DNA of 64,000 bases, taken from contig NC_134899.1 of NCBI RefSeq assembly GCF_041734735.1, positions 5,953,649 through 6,017,648 of the forward strand, in the 5' to 3' direction. Every line of letters starts with the position of its first letter. The stretch's first letter is position 1. The stretch is from Babylonia areolata. Lineage: Eukaryota; Mollusca; Gastropoda; Neogastropoda; Buccinidae. The notes under the pieces are model-generated. The model was not told the origin of the DNA, did not search any database, and was given only the letters and a program-made list of their open reading frames with translations. Of this stretch, positions 46,864 through 61,158 are shown one piece after another. A program made the translations under genes and the position numbers.

Positions 46864-46947
46864 TTCTGGAGTCAGGAACAGTTTGTTACTGCGTCCAACA
46901 CAAAGCAAGTCAAAGATGATGTCTCGCACAGCAAAATCCAGACGCTC
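46864..46947 (-). CDS. FRY: furry exon 13
   Basis: An 84-nt exon reading [18 protein letters not shown] then [10 protein letters not shown]. Matches furry ERLDFAMKEIIFDFLCVGKxxKxFxLNPE. Phase 0 both ends. Confidence 0.97.
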
Positions 46948-47299
46948 CTGGAAAGAAACATTTGTTTATATAAATGGTAACAAATACACAGATCATGCAT
47001 AATAAGTACGCAAAATTAAGATGCTATGTGGAGAAGACAATGCATTCACACTGTATTCAACATATTTTCTTTTCTTGATATATAGCGAGACAGTATTTTC
47101 TTTATGCATGGGAATATCAGTTTTCATAGTGTATCGATTACATTTTCTTTGCCTAAATTTCACTGATCTGCTGTCATTCAAAATATCACAGGTCCAAGAA
47201 CATCTTCAAGACATGAAAATTGTGTACAAGTCAGGTAACATATATCAGAACATTTCAAGGAAAAGAATGTGACAGAAAGGACGTTCTGCACCCAACAAT

Positions 47300-47402
47300 A
47301 AATATACATTCACACATACACATGAACACACAAGCCACACATGCAATCACACACACAGGCAAACACACACACATGCACATAAACACACGCACACACACAC
47401 AT
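47300..47402. repeat. (CA)n tract
   Basis: CA repeats directly next to the exon 12 donor. Confidence 0.85.
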
Positions 47403-47407
47403 ACTAC

Positions 47408-47564
47408 CTTTGCAATGAACTGTATGATCTTGACGAAGATGTTGAGGGGTGTGTCTTTTGGAGTGACCATCTTGGACCCCTTAGGGAACAGACTATTGAC
47501 GATGCTTTGAAGTCGGCTGTGCGTGGCTGTGTTGCTCTCACACTTGATACGCACCATATAAACC
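47408..47564 (-). CDS. FRY: furry exon 12
   Basis: A 157-nt exon reading [40 protein letters not shown] and [12 protein letters not shown]. Nearly identical to furry [52 protein letters not shown]. Confidence 0.98.
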
Positions 47565-47706
47565 CTGCCCAACACATACACACACATAGTATAATAGCTG
47601 ATGCTCTGAATTTGGCTTTGAGTTGCTCTCACATCTGATATACATTTGTGCTGGCAGTGCTGTACACACACACACACACCACACACACACCACACACACT
47701 GACTCA

Positions 47707-48004
<298 letters not shown>

Positions 48005-48290
48005 CACCAATTATAACAGCAACCAGAAAAGATCATCCCTGTCACTCCCCCCTCACTCTCATTATCATAATTAAAAGACAATGACAATGATTTCTTCTTA
48101 TTTTTTTTTTAAATCACATTTTCTGGCAGATACATAAAACACAAGATCAGGCACCTGCATGCACTGGTATATTCCACCTTTCTGTGTGCATGTAAGACAT
48201 GGACATTCACAGCGGATTTGAAAGAACAATCCAGATGAACAATGGATTGACAACATTGCAGAACGGAAAGGTAAACCATTTGGAGTATAT

Positions 48291-48688
48291 GTGACGTGAT
48301 GGCCTTGAGGTAATGCGTCCGCCTAGGAAGCGTGAGAATCTGAGCGCACTGGTTCGAATCACGGCTCAGCCGCCAATATTTTCTCCCCCTCCACTAGACC
48401 TTGAGTGGCGGTCTGGACGCTAGTCATTCGGATGAGATGATAAACCGAGGTCCCGTGTGCAGCATGCACTTACTGCACGTAAAAGAACCCATGCCAACAA
48501 AAAGGGTTGTTCCTGGCAAAATTCTGTAGAAAAATCCACTTTGATAGAAAAAACAAATAAAACAGGAAAAAATACAAAAAAATGGGTGGTGCGGTAGTGT
48601 AGCAACACACTCTCCCTGGGGAGAGCAGTCCGAATTTCACACAGAGAAATCTTTTCTGATAAAAAGAAATACAAATACAAATACAAAT
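48291..48688 (+). mobile_element. SINE family A, full-length copy
   Basis: tRNA-like head with A box (gaggtaatgcgtccgcc) and perfect B box (ggttcgaatcac); body with gatgagatgataaaccgagg, gaacccatgccaacaaaaag and gtagaaaaatccactttgat; 3' domain gggtggtgcggtagtgtagc and tccctggggagagcag; (ACAAAT)n tail. Best-preserved SINE in the window. Confidence 0.9.
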
Positions 48689-48689
48689 T

Positions 48690-49655
48690 TGCTGAGACCC
48701 AGACTTTGACAAACAATTGGCAGACCTGGAGGAATTAATTGGCCCACTATGTGAAACATTTATCATCCAGAGCAATCCGTATAAGTCAGTTTTTCAGAGA
48801 TGCAGAATAAAGAGTAGCAATGACTGTTCCTCATGACACAGCAAACATTAGCATATAGTCTCCACACGTATGCACACATACACACACAAACACACAGAGA
48901 TTCTGGAAATGAACCGTTGATTTTGAGGTGAATTGGTCAAATGACCCATGGTGTCCTGAACCAAACTTAAACTCTGCTTAATTATGGCATGATATTATAA
49001 TCATGGAGTTTGAAACATTGTGCATTAGAATAGACTGACAATCATAGCTCTTGCAATTGAAAAAGATTCACAAACAACTGTGTTGTAATTGTCAGTCTCA
49101 TATCATACAGCGGCAAAGAGTTGTAAAAAACGTGTTGTTTAATAGCAGGCTGGATAAAAGCCCTATCGATGATAGTTAATGAGGTGTAGTATGTGATTTG
49201 ATGGTAAAATGTTCTGTACCTACACCACTGTGTCCCTCTTACATTGGTCTCTGAAGATTTTCACATGAACTTCTTCACATAAATATAATTATCTTCACAT
49301 ACAACCATCTCACTTCTGTCTGTCTGTCTGTCTGTCTCTCTGGATCACTGTCTGTCAGTCTGTCTGTCTCTCTGTATCACACAAAGTTCATATCAAGCCA
49401 CACAAATGCCAAACAGCACAAATAGCACACATTCCTTATCTACATGAGAGTACAAATCAAAACTATAAACATTACCACATCAATACAAATAACCCCAAAC
49501 TTAACAGCACGTCTAAAAATAAACAATAAAATCCAGTGCACTCACATTTTTCTCTAAAAAGACCACATTACAGAAAAAGAAGCAACACATACATACAGAC
49601 AGACACAGACACACACCAGAAAACCACAGCCACATGAACAAAAAAGAGAACTGAC
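48690..49655. other. intron 10, remainder
   Basis: AT-rich with a CTGT repeat at 49315-49375 and a short CA patch near 48868-48895. No coding match. Confidence 0.7.
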
Positions 49656-49754
49656 CAGTGTGTGTTTGCGCTTGGTGGTCATGTCCACTGTGACAGAGTA
49701 CAGGTCCTCCACCAGTTTCTTCAGCACTGGGATGTTCACCTCGTTCTTTACAGT
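49656..49754 (-). CDS. FRY: furry exon 10
   Basis: A 99-nt exon reading TVKNEVNIPVLKKLVEDLYS then VTVDMTTKRKHTL. Matches furry VKNEVNVPCLKNFVExLYxTTxxLSSRKKHSL. Phase 0 both ends; donor gtcagt (+3 C), fixed by the join to HLFPLV. Confidence 0.97.
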
Positions 49755-51757
49755 CTGCACACACCACACCTCAGTATTATACAGTCTGTATACACCACAT
49801 TCACACACCTCAGTTCTTCACTACACACACCACATTCACACACCTCAGTTCTTCACTACACACACCACATTCACACACCTCAGTTCTTCACTACACACAT
49901 CACATTCACACCACACCTCAGTTCTTCACTGCACACACCACATTCACACCACACCTCAGTTCTTCACTACACACACCACATTCACACCACACCTCAGTTC
50001 TTCACTACACACACCACATTCACACACCTCAGTTCTTCACTGTACACACCACATTCACACACCTCAGTTCTTCACTACACACACCACATTCACACACCTC
50101 AGTTCTTCAATGCACACGCCACATTCACACACCTCAGTTCTTCACTACACACACCACATTCACACACCTCAGTTCTTCACTGCACACACCACATTCACAC
50201 ACCTCAGTTCTTCACTGCACACACCATATTCACACCACACCTCAGTTCTTCAATGCACACGCCACATTCACACACCTCAGTTCTTCACTGTACACACCAC
50301 ATTCACACCACACCTCAGTTCTTCACTGTACACACCACATTCACACCACACCTCAGTTCTTCACTGTACACACCACATTCACACACCTCAGTTCTTCACT
50401 GCACACACCATATTCACACCACACCTCAGTTCTTCACTACACACACCACATTCACACACCTCAGTTCTTCACTGCACACACCACATTCACTCCACACCTC
50501 AGTTCTTCACTACACACACCACATTCACACACCTCAGTTCTTCACTGCACACACCACATTCACACAACTCAGTTCTTCACTGTTCACACCACATTCACAC
50601 ACTTCAGTTCTTCACTGCACACACCACATTCACACACCTCAGTTCTTCACTGCACACACCACATTCACACACCTCAGTTCTTCACTGCACACACCATATT
50701 CACACCACACCTCAGTTCTTCAATGCACACGCCACATTCACACACCTCAGTTCTTCACTGTACACACCACATTCACACCACACCTCAGTTCTTCACTGTA
50801 CACACCACATTCACACACCTCAGTTCTTCAATGCACACACCACATTCACACAACTCAGTTCTTCACTGTTCACACCACATTCACACACCTCAGTTCTTCA
50901 CTGCACACACCACATTCACACAACTCAGTTCTTCACTGTTCACACCACATTCACACACTTCAGTTCTTCACTGCACACACCACATTCACACAACTCAGTT
51001 CTTCACTGTACACACCACATTCACACACCTCAGTTCTTCACTGTACACACCACATTCACACAACTCAGTTCTTCACTGTTCACACCACATTCACACACTT
51101 CAGTTCTTCACTGCACACACCACATTCACACACCTCAGTTCTTCACTGTTCACACCACATTCACACACCTCAGTTCTTCACTACACACACCACATTCACA
51201 CCACACCTCAGTTCTTCACTGTACACACCACTTTCACACCACACCTCAGTTCTTCACTACACACACCACATTCACACCACACCTCAGTTCCTCACTGCAC
51301 ACACCACACTACACACACCACATTCACACACCTCAGTTCCTCACTGCACACACCACATTCAGACCACACGTCAGTTCTTCACTCCACACACCACATTCAC
51401 ACACCTCAGTTCTTCACTACACACACCACATTCACACACCTCAGTTCTTCACTACACACACCACATTCACACACCTCAGTTCTTCACTCCACACACCACA
51501 TTCACACACCTCAGTTCTTCACTGTACACACCACATTCACACACCTCAGTTCTTCACTGCACACACCACATTCACACCACACCTCAGTTCTTCACTACAC
51601 ACACCACATTCACACCACACCTCAGTTCTTCACTGCACACACCACATTCACACCACACCTCAGTTCTTCACTACACACACCACATTCACACACCTCAGTT
51701 CTTCACTGTACACACCACATTCACACCACACCTCAGTTCTTCACTGCACACACAAAA
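49755..51757. repeat. 35-39 bp tandem array on the exon 10 acceptor
   Basis: The largest array: about 54 copies of cttcactgcacacaccacat plus tcacacacctcagtt, starting at the exon 10 acceptor. The unit gttcttcactgcacacacca is a shortened form of the true junction gttctttacagtctgcacac. Subtypes differ by cac insertions (35 or 39 bp) and by ctaca, ctgca, ctgta or ctgtt. Open frames of up to 725 codons across it are repeat artefacts. Confidence 0.96.
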
Positions 51758-52059
51758 TGCACTAATTACCCTAGCTCAGAGTCTTCAATGCTTTCAACTA
51801 AACCCTGGCTTGGGTTGTGAACAGCACGTTAACTTATAAGGAGGAAAGAATATGAGGACAAAACTTGCCCCATGTGAACCTTACATGGCCATTCGACATT
51901 TCCATATCTCATGCTGTGTAGACAGGCATGATGCATAGTCTGTAAAGCTTATTTTTATCTTTCCTACTTTGCTTTCAATTGCCGCAAAAAGGGTGTTGGT
52001 AAGACCTGGGTGAAACTTAGTTTATTGTCTGTTTCACCATTCTATTCCATTACTTTTTG

Positions 52060-52212
52060 CCAAAAGTACACACACGCACATACTCAAACACATGCACACT
52101 AACACACACACACACACACACACGCACTGCCAAAAGCACACACACACACACGCACGCATGCACACACTCACACTCACACACATACACACACACTCACACA
52201 CACACACACGAC
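52060..52212. repeat. (CA)n microsatellite
   Basis: Interrupted CA tract in intron 9. Confidence 0.9.
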
Positions 52213-54092
<1,880 letters not shown>

Positions 54093-54176
54093 CTGGAAGC
54101 TGCCAGCACCCCAATGACCTCCGCGTACAAATCAGCAATCACGTTGATGTTGGCTGCATTGGGGTTCGTCTGCAGC
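54093..54176 (-). CDS. FRY: furry exon 7
   Basis: An 84-nt exon reading [20 protein letters not shown] then IGVLAASR. Matches furry [25 protein letters not shown]. Donor gtgact. Confidence 0.97.
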
Positions 54177-54520
54177 CTGTAACACACCGGACAGACCTCC
54201 AGACCATGTCCACCTCCATCACAATCCACCACACACACTGTTTAACCACCATCCACATCCAACACAACCTGCAGCCACAACATTAGTTGTGCTGTACTCT
54301 GAACTCTTAAAATGAAAGTCAAGGCAGTCCCCAGTGTACTAGAAAAAAACAAAGAAAGCACACGCGCGCGCGCACGCACACACACACACACACATACACA
54401 CCCTCACACCACACACACACACTCAACATAGCACACATGCACAGAAACACATAAGATTATGCTACTTTCCATTCCCTGAATTTTGTGTATTTTATTTTAT
54501 CCTTTAAGTGTTCCAATTAC
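54177..54520. other. intron 6
   Basis: A CGCA/CA tract at 54360-54425 and otherwise nothing recognised. Confidence 0.7.
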
Positions 54521-54600
54521 CCATCGCGGTACTTGAAGTGTCTGAAGGCCTGGTCAATGATGTGCTGCACCAAGTCGTCATGCCCAGGGTGGTAGGACAG
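54521..54600 (-). CDS. FRY: furry exon 6
   Basis: An 80-nt exon reading [20 protein letters not shown] then HFKYRDG. Matches furry [27 protein letters not shown]. Donor gtaatt. Confidence 0.96.
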
Positions 54601-54840
54601 CTGGAACAAAGCACAGAACACCTCTCACTTTTAGACAAACACAAACGGACATAGCAGTCTTATTGCACTAATGACAGAGAAAAAAAAAGCACAGAAAATT
54701 GTCGCGACGTTGTTAATTCACTCATCCTAGCGTACCACTGCATATTACCCAAGACTGAGACACAATAAATAAATGCACCATACTCACATAGTAATGAGTA
54801 AATAACAATCAAAGTGAGGGTGAACGCACTAACAATAGGA

Positions 54841-54946
54841 AAACAAATTAAAAAAAACTGCAGGCAGGAAAAAATACCAAAAAAATGGGTGGCGCTCTCA
54901 GTGTAGTGACGCGCTCTCCCTGGGGAGAGAGCCCAAATTTCACATC
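54841..54946 (+). mobile_element. SINE family A, 3' fragment
   Basis: aaatgggtggcgctctcagt, gtagtgacgcgctctccctg and gggagagagcccaaatttca match the end of the copy at 48291. Confidence 0.8.
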
Positions 54947-55195
54947 AAATACAATGCATCCAGCTCTTTTCCTGTTTCTGAATGGTTGTTTTTTTTCAAA
55001 TACATGTGTGCGTGCGTGCGTGTGAAAATTTACCAGATGTCACGAGCTGAAAGCAAACTGAACAGATAGCATTGAGTGAACTTCTGTTTATAAGCATAAA
55101 ATAATTGAATGAATTATAAATGATTAAGAGAAAACATAATACAAAATTCCTTTAGCCATGCAAAGTCTTGGGGCTGTTTATATCTGTATCATTGT

Positions 55196-55318
55196 TACTG
55201 AAACAATGGTGTTTCTCTAAAATCCTTTTCATGATTTCTACGAACTGTGTTTCTCTAAAATCCTTTTCATGATTTCTACAAACTGTGTTTCTCTAAAATC
55301 CTTTTCATGATTTCTACA
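55196..55318. repeat. 36-37 bp triplication
   Basis: Three copies of gtgtttctctaaaatccttt tcatgatttctac in intron 5. Confidence 0.9.
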
Positions 55319-55506
55319 ATTTCCTTGTGAAATTACAATCACAGACTTGCTATGTTACTGTAGACTTGACATTGTTAATGCTAAATATTGTTATCTGTTG
55401 CATTTTGCTATGTGCATTAATTAAAAACAAAACAAAACAAAACAAAATATCAAAAAAAACAACAACAAAAAAAACAAACAAAAAAACATGAAGAAAAATC
55501 AAATAC

Positions 55507-55557
55507 CTTGTTCAAGACTTCCACAAGCACCAGACAGTACACAAATTCCACAGCAAG
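55507..55557 (-). CDS. FRY: furry exon 5
   Basis: A 51-nt exon reading LAVEFVYCLVLVEVLNK, matching furry LAIDFIFxLVLIEVLKQ. Phase 0 both ends, donor gtattt (weak). Confidence 0.96.
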
Positions 55558-55890
55558 CTGCAGAACAAAAACACATTTGAAACATGCAAGCCAGTCCTTC
55601 AGAATGCATCACTTAACATCTGTCAGAGAGAAAAAAATCATCAGTTTCAAACAGTTCCTGTTTCATTAACAGTTAAAAACAATTACCATGATTTACAATC
55701 ATCTAGCCACAGGTTAATTTCCTCAGAGACTGACACATACAAGTGTCTGAATGATGCAGGCTGTTGTGTAGCTAACATCTTAAATCATTTCAGCAGTACA
55801 GGAGGACCTTAAAACAACTTCAACAAATGTCTGAAGAGGTCAGCTAGCTCTCCCTCTCACACTTCTGCACCACCTTGTTTGGTACTGACA
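55558..55890. other. intron 4, first part
   Basis: Unremarkable AT-rich sequence. Confidence 0.7.
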
Positions 55891-56665
55891 AAGATCCTGC
55901 AACAACAAGAATGATCCTGCAACAGCAACAAGAGGATCCTTCAACACCAACAAGATGATCCTTCAACACCAGCAATGATTCTGCAACACCAACAAGTTGA
56001 TCCCTCAACACCAACAAAATGATCCTTCAACACCAACAAGTTGATCCCTCAACACCAACAAGGTGATCCTGAAACACCAGCAATGATCCCTCAACACCAA
56101 CAAAATGATCCTTCAACACCAACAAGATGATCCTTCAACACCACAGATGATCCTTCAACATCAACAAGATGATCTTTCAACACCAGCAATGATTCTGCAA
56201 CATCAACAAGATGATCCTGCAACACCAACAAAGATCCTGCAACACAAACAAGAGGATCCTTCAACACCAACAAGATGGTCCTTCAACACCAACAAGATGA
56301 TCCTGCAACAGCAACAAGAGGATCCTGCAACAGCAACAAGAGGATCCTTCAACACCAACAAGATGGTCCTTCAACACCAACAAGATGATCCTGCAACAGC
56401 AACAAGAGGATCCTGCAACAGCAACAAGAGGATCCTTCAACACCAACAAGATGATCCTTCAACAGCAACAAGAGGATCCTGCAACAGCAACAAGAGGATC
56501 CTTCAACACCAACAAGATGATCCTTCACTACCAACAAGATGATCCTTCAACACCAACAAGATGATCCTTCAACACCAACAAGATGGTCCTTCAATACCAA
56601 CAAGATGATCCTGCAACACCAACAAGATGGTCCTTCAATACCAACAAGATGATCCTGCAATTGCA
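55891..56665. repeat. 22-bp tandem array
   Basis: About 35 copies of caacaccaacaagatgatcc tt with agcaacaagaggatcc variants grouped at 56300-56500. Wholly inside intron 4; nearest exon about 180 bases away. Confidence 0.95.
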
Positions 56666-56771
56666 CAAACTAGTCTTCATTATTGACAAAAAATATATGA
56701 TTTCATTTCTGTAAACAGTAACACTGAATAAAAAATCTTTCAGACTGTTGCTTAGAAAAAACCGCAACAAC

Positions 56772-56820
56772 AACTACTACTACTACATTCTACTACTACT
56801 ACTACTACTACTACTACAAC
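56772..56820. repeat. (CTA)n microsatellite
   Basis: CTA trinucleotides ending about 25 bases from exon 4's donor. Confidence 0.9.
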
Positions 56821-56843
56821 ACTCAAAAGAAGCAAGTACTTAC

Positions 56844-56874
56844 ATCTCTTCTTTCACTCAGAACATCTTTGTTC
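56844..56874 (-). CDS. FRY: furry exon 4 (31-nt microexon)
   Basis: A 31-nt exon reading GNKDVLSERRD when joined to exon 3. It corresponds to furry KSxDEQQRxYLxERRD. Donor gtaagt; the preceding acceptor is ttcctgtaa in reverse (ttacag). The phase (2 to 0) makes it obligatory for frame. Confidence 0.93.
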
Positions 56875-56999
56875 CTGTAAAAAAAAAATTATATAAAAAA
56901 ACATAGTAAAAAAATCCAAAGTTTAATTAGCAAACAATAGAAAATAAACATAAAATATATAAATCTCTGAGATCATAAAATGGGTGTGTTAAAAAAATG

Positions 57000-57330
57000 C
57001 ATATATAACTTGTATATGTATGCACATGAGCACATGTGCATTATTTTGTGCATATGTGGAAGCATTTGCACATGTACTGGCATGCTTACACCTGTGTTAT
57101 GTGTGTGAGCGTGATTGTGTACACATGTGCGTGCATGCGCGCGCGCGTGTGTCTGTGCGTGTGTCTGTCTGTCTGTGTGTGATTGCCTTTCCTTGTTGCT
57201 TAAAACCAAGCCAACCGTTGAGGGTCATATCAGGGCTGAGTGTGACTGCCTACTCAAGCTTCTCTCCAACACAATGTGTGTGGTATGTCTGTGCATGCAC
57301 GTCTGCATACACATGCACGTGTACACATTT
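57000..57330. other. GT/GC-rich low-complexity region in intron 3
   Basis: Alternating purine-pyrimidine sequence (gtgcgtgcatgcgcgcgcgc then GTGTGT) with possible Z-DNA character. Confidence 0.6.
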
Positions 57331-57416
57331 CAACAGTTCTGCCTTCACCCTCAGTTCAAACAAAACATTTCACATGATCACCACTTCCTCAACCACCAAC
57401 CAACCAATTCAATCAA

Positions 57417-57706
57417 TCAAATCTTCTTCTTCGTCATTCGTGGGCTGCAATTCCCATGTTCACTCGTATTTACACGAGTGGGGTTTTTTATGTGTACGAC
57501 CATTTTTACCCCACCACAAAGGCAGCCTTACTCTGCTTTCAGTACACAAAGGGGGTTCAGGCACAAGCAGGTCTACACATATGTTGACCTGGGAGATCGG
57601 AAAAATCTCCACCCTTTACCCACCTGGCACTGTCACCAAGATTCAAACCCGGGACCCTCAGATTGAAAGTCCAACGCTTTTACCACTTGGTTGTTGCGCC
57701 CTCAAT
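57417..57706 (-). mobile_element. SINE family C, minus-strand copy with internal loss
   Basis: Complement of the family C tail (tcgtgggctgcaattcccat, gtacgaccatttttacccca) joined to its head (gggagatcggaaaaatctcc, and B-box complement ttcaaacccgggaccct). Confidence 0.8.
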
Positions 57707-57785
57707 CAAATGAATCCACAAACCAAAAAAAAACAATAAATACATGAACTTTTTTTTTCAGGGTAAACATGTAACGATCACTCAC

Positions 57786-57928
57786 CCTTTACTGCGATGC
57801 CGCTGTCGTGTGTCCAGCAGAGGACTGTCCTCATAGCTGAAGCGGGTCTGACGGTCATGCCAAAGAAACAGTGTGCGCAGAATGGATGGTAAGCTGTGCT
57901 CTGCCACACAGCCCATCGAGTTCAAAAT
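57786..57928 (-). CDS. FRY: furry exon 3
   Basis: A 143-nt exon reading [20 protein letters not shown], then FLWHDRQTRFSYEDSPLLDT and RQRHRSK. Matches furry [28 protein letters not shown]. Donor gtgagt. Confidence 0.97.
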
Positions 57929-58514
57929 CTGCAACAGATCCCTTGATCATTTTCTTTGCCAAAGCCTTTGTCGTGACAACAGTTCCGCACGTCAGTCGGA
58001 AGCATTTTAGTTGTTGTTACAGGATATTTATTATGTTCTCATATCCTGACTTGCTTGGATTTGCTTTCGTTTTGCTTTGTTTTCTTTTTGTTTATATTTA
58101 AAACTGATGTCTGTGTCTGCTTTTCATGTGTGTGCGTATGTGTGTGTGTGTGTGTGTGTGTTTGTTTGCTTTTTTGTTTTCTTTTTTTGTTTGCCAGTTT
58201 TTTTAAACACAGTGCAAATTATACACACCTATAAGACCTATGACATCAAATAGTAGACATCCTTACTGATTGAATCTTACATAAAGTTTCTTAAAACTTT
58301 CTCTGCCTTCATATGTGTACATTTATCTAAATTGGTAAAATCTTTGTCCAAGTTTCTCCAAGAGAAAAAAAAAAAGAAGAAGAAAATAACATATTTTGGT
58401 TTCATTGTTTCTTGTACAATGTTTATTTAAGATTTGTGCACTTTCTCAAAAAAACAACAACAACAACAACAAAATTTCACAATAATTTAACTGTCCAGAC
58501 ATAATGTATGGAGC
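57929..58514. other. intron 2, first part
   Basis: AT-rich with a GT run at 58137-58161. Confidence 0.7.
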
Positions 58515-58940
58515 TAGAAGGTGTGGTGGCTGAATGGTTAGAGCAATGGATTCTTGCCAAAGTTTCTTGAGTTTGATGCCCAGTTCCCCCACACCTAATG
58601 GGTAAAGGGTGGAGATTTTTTCCTATCTCCCCGGTTAGCATGCATGCAAACCGGCTAGTGCCTGAACACTCTTTGTCACGTTTGTGTACATACACACATG
58701 CAGAATATCAACTACACACACTACAGATCCTGTAATCCATGTCAGCATTCTGAGGGTTATGAAAATAAGAAATACAACCAGCATGCACATTTACGCAAAA
58801 CAGAGAAATGTAGCTTGACATGTTGGGTAAAAATGGTCATACATAATACACATAAAAGCCTTCTTGTACTTTTGAATGAACATGGGAGTTGCAGCCCATG
58901 AACATGGAAGAAAAAGATGAAGAAGAAGAAGAGGGAGAAA
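58515..58940 (+). mobile_element. SINE family C, full-length copy
   Basis: tRNA-like head (gtggctgaatggttagagca), body ggtaaagggtggagattttt, cctgtaatccatgtcagcat, and ataaaagccttcttgtactt, end tgggagttgcagcccatgaa, then (GAA)n. The reference copy for family C here. Confidence 0.88.
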
Positions 58941-59408
58941 AACGAGAATGAAAAGAAAGTGAGCTTAATGTAAGAAGTATCATATTCTGATGCCTATAAA
59001 TAAATTATGCTTCTGATAGTGTTACATGTTGTGCAAGTCAACATTCTGACTAACCACCTGCTCTGCATAATGTGCAATGCATAACATATCCTCTGAAACC
59101 ATTTGCTCAGTATTCAAGCCTTCAACTGGACATGGCATCATCATATTTTTTATAAATCTATGTATTTTCTCTCTCTCGCTTCATATTTGATATGAACACA
59201 CACACACACACACACACACAAACAGCAAACAACATGACCCAAAAGGCAAAAGACAATAGTTTCAGAGCGTGAGCACAAAATACTTCATTTTGGTTTCCTA
59301 TTTTCCTTCTCTGAAAGTACCAAACAAAAATAATCAAACAGACAAAATTATTGATTCAATCTAAGTTCTAACACACAAACGAAGAGCAAAAATATGAAGT
59401 GAACTAAC
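58941..59408. other. intron 2, second part
   Basis: AT-rich with a CA run at 59197-59221. Confidence 0.7.
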
Positions 59409-59462
59409 CTGATCAAACTGTGCATCTTCCCCTCTTTGTAGAGATTTAGTTAGAGGCCGTTC
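59409..59462 (-). CDS. FRY: furry exon 2
   Basis: A 54-nt exon reading ERPLTKSLQRGEDAQFDQ, nearly identical to furry EKPLTKSLQRGEDPQFDQ. Phase 0 both ends; donor gttagt (+3 T). Confidence 0.98.
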
Positions 59463-59629
59463 CTGTAAACAACAGCACTTTTTTAAGCTAAGTATTACAA
59501 AACTTATGCATGAAATTAATGAACCATATTCTAATAAATGTGTGCATGGCTATTATTGAGAAAATGTGCTGAAAAAGTGTTCATTATCATTCTCATTGAA
59601 ACCATTTTTATCACACACATGTATACACA

Positions 59630-59745
59630 CATTCTGCAAACATGCATGCACACATACATTCATGCATGCATAAACACACCCACATGCATGCGCACAGATA
59701 CATGACACACACATGCGCACAGTCTTCTACACAACACACTCACAT

Positions 59746-59783
<38 letters not shown>

Positions 59784-59784
59784 G

Positions 59785-59830
<46 letters not shown>

Positions 59831-59870
59831 GCAAACAGCACACCCACACAAACACAGAGAAACATATACA
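59630..59870. repeat. (CA)n microsatellite cluster
   Basis: CA repeats with two pure runs (59749-59782 and 59798-59825) separated by TATATATA. Confidence 0.95.
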
Positions 59871-60404
59871 CACATATCAAAGGAACAGCCAACAAAAACA
59901 GGAAGGAAGAACAAGTGAGGATACAATGTGGTCAGCCTTTAAATAATTTATTCTCAAAATGTAATTAGACTGACAACCACAGGAATGCTATCCCATAGGT
60001 AAACATTATAATCAAGGTTATCACGATTACTTCAAAATAATGATTTATAATAAACAATTTTTTTTTTTAATTATTGACTGACATTTTGGTGCCACTTCTG
60101 CTTCTTCTATTTAGATAATCAAAATACGAAGGTTTTCTTCCCATGCTATTCTTTTCATTTTTTGAGGCTGTTTTTGCTGTCCAGTGTTCTGACTTCTGTC
60201 CACTTAAATGGCATAACCACTTAACTGTTCAAATCAAATCCCCGATACTCTGCCACACACACCCAACTTTTGTCTTAAATTATCAAGATACTATATTCAC
60301 TGTTATCATCTCTCCCATGAATCTTCAAAAAAGAGATATAAAGCACATTAATCTACACAAATCATCAACTGACAAGACACATAAACTTATAATACAAAAT
60401 CCAC

Positions 60405-60652
60405 ATGGTTAAGACACTTAGCTGCCAATTTAATGTCCATCAATTCCAACTCTCACCCTTTTTCCTATGTTTGACTTGAAAATCATACTCAGTGTCTGGT
60501 CATTTGGATCAGACAATAAACCAAGGGCCTGTGTGCAACACACACTTGGCACACTGAAAAAGAACCCAAGGCAACAAGAGTGTGGTCCTCTGGCAAAACA
60601 CATAGAACTCTGTAGAAGAAATCCACTCTGATAGGTACACAAATCTATTATA

Positions 60653-60715
<63 letters not shown>

Positions 60716-60767
60716 TTACCGGTATTCAAGTCCTGACAAGCACATTGGGTTACACTGCTGATAGGCA

Positions 60768-60802
<35 letters not shown>

Positions 60803-60860
60803 GGATTTGTCCAAACACAGTGATGTTTTCTTGAGAAAGTGAAACTGAAACTGAAACACA
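60405..60860 (+). mobile_element. SINE family B, full-length copy with expanded AT core
   Basis: Head atggttaagacacttagctg, body gaacccaaggcaacaagagt and gaaatccactctgataggta, an (AT)n of about 55 bp at 60655-60712, then cacattgggttacactgctg, a CT/AT insert and a gaaactgaaactg tail. Older than the copy at 41638. Confidence 0.85.
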
Positions 60861-60948
60861 TTCCACTAACTTCAAATCAAAATTGCTGCATAATAACAGT
60901 GCGATCTATGATCACCAGAAACACTACATAAATAATAAGCAAGCTCAC

Positions 60949-61130
60949 CAGGGGTTCAGCAAGGACCTGCTCTATCTTCCTCTCACATGTGCGGCAATAT
61001 TCCAAGAACAGCGACTGCACAATGAATTCCCCAGGTTTGCCTTGGGTGTCAGGGCCAGAGGGTCCAGCATCGTGACCAACATCTTTACGCCATGGAAACC
61101 TCACCACCACATCCATTGACTGGCCGTCAT
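60949..61130 (-). CDS. FRY: furry exon 1 of those found (not the initiator exon)
   Basis: A 182-nt exon reading DDGQSMDVVVRFPWRKDVGH, a linker, then GEFIVQSLFLEYCRTCERKI and EQVLAEPL. Matches furry KPGEYVLxSLFxxFTxxAERKIxxxMAEPL. Entry is in phase 1, so a coding exon must precede it. The open frame upstream of 61130 runs into a repeat and is not coding. Donor gtgagc. Confidence 0.95.
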
Positions 61131-61158
61131 CTGTGTCACATATCAAAGGCATTTTTTT

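Noticed and set aside
48291-48400. tRNA-like A and B boxes as a true tRNA gene
   Set aside because: No complete cloverleaf is evident; the sequence continues into a SINE body and tail shared with other copies.
49660-51839. Open frames of 701 and 725 codons on the plus strand
   Set aside because: Translation of the 35-39 bp array; all three frames are open and interchangeable, and the units differ in length.
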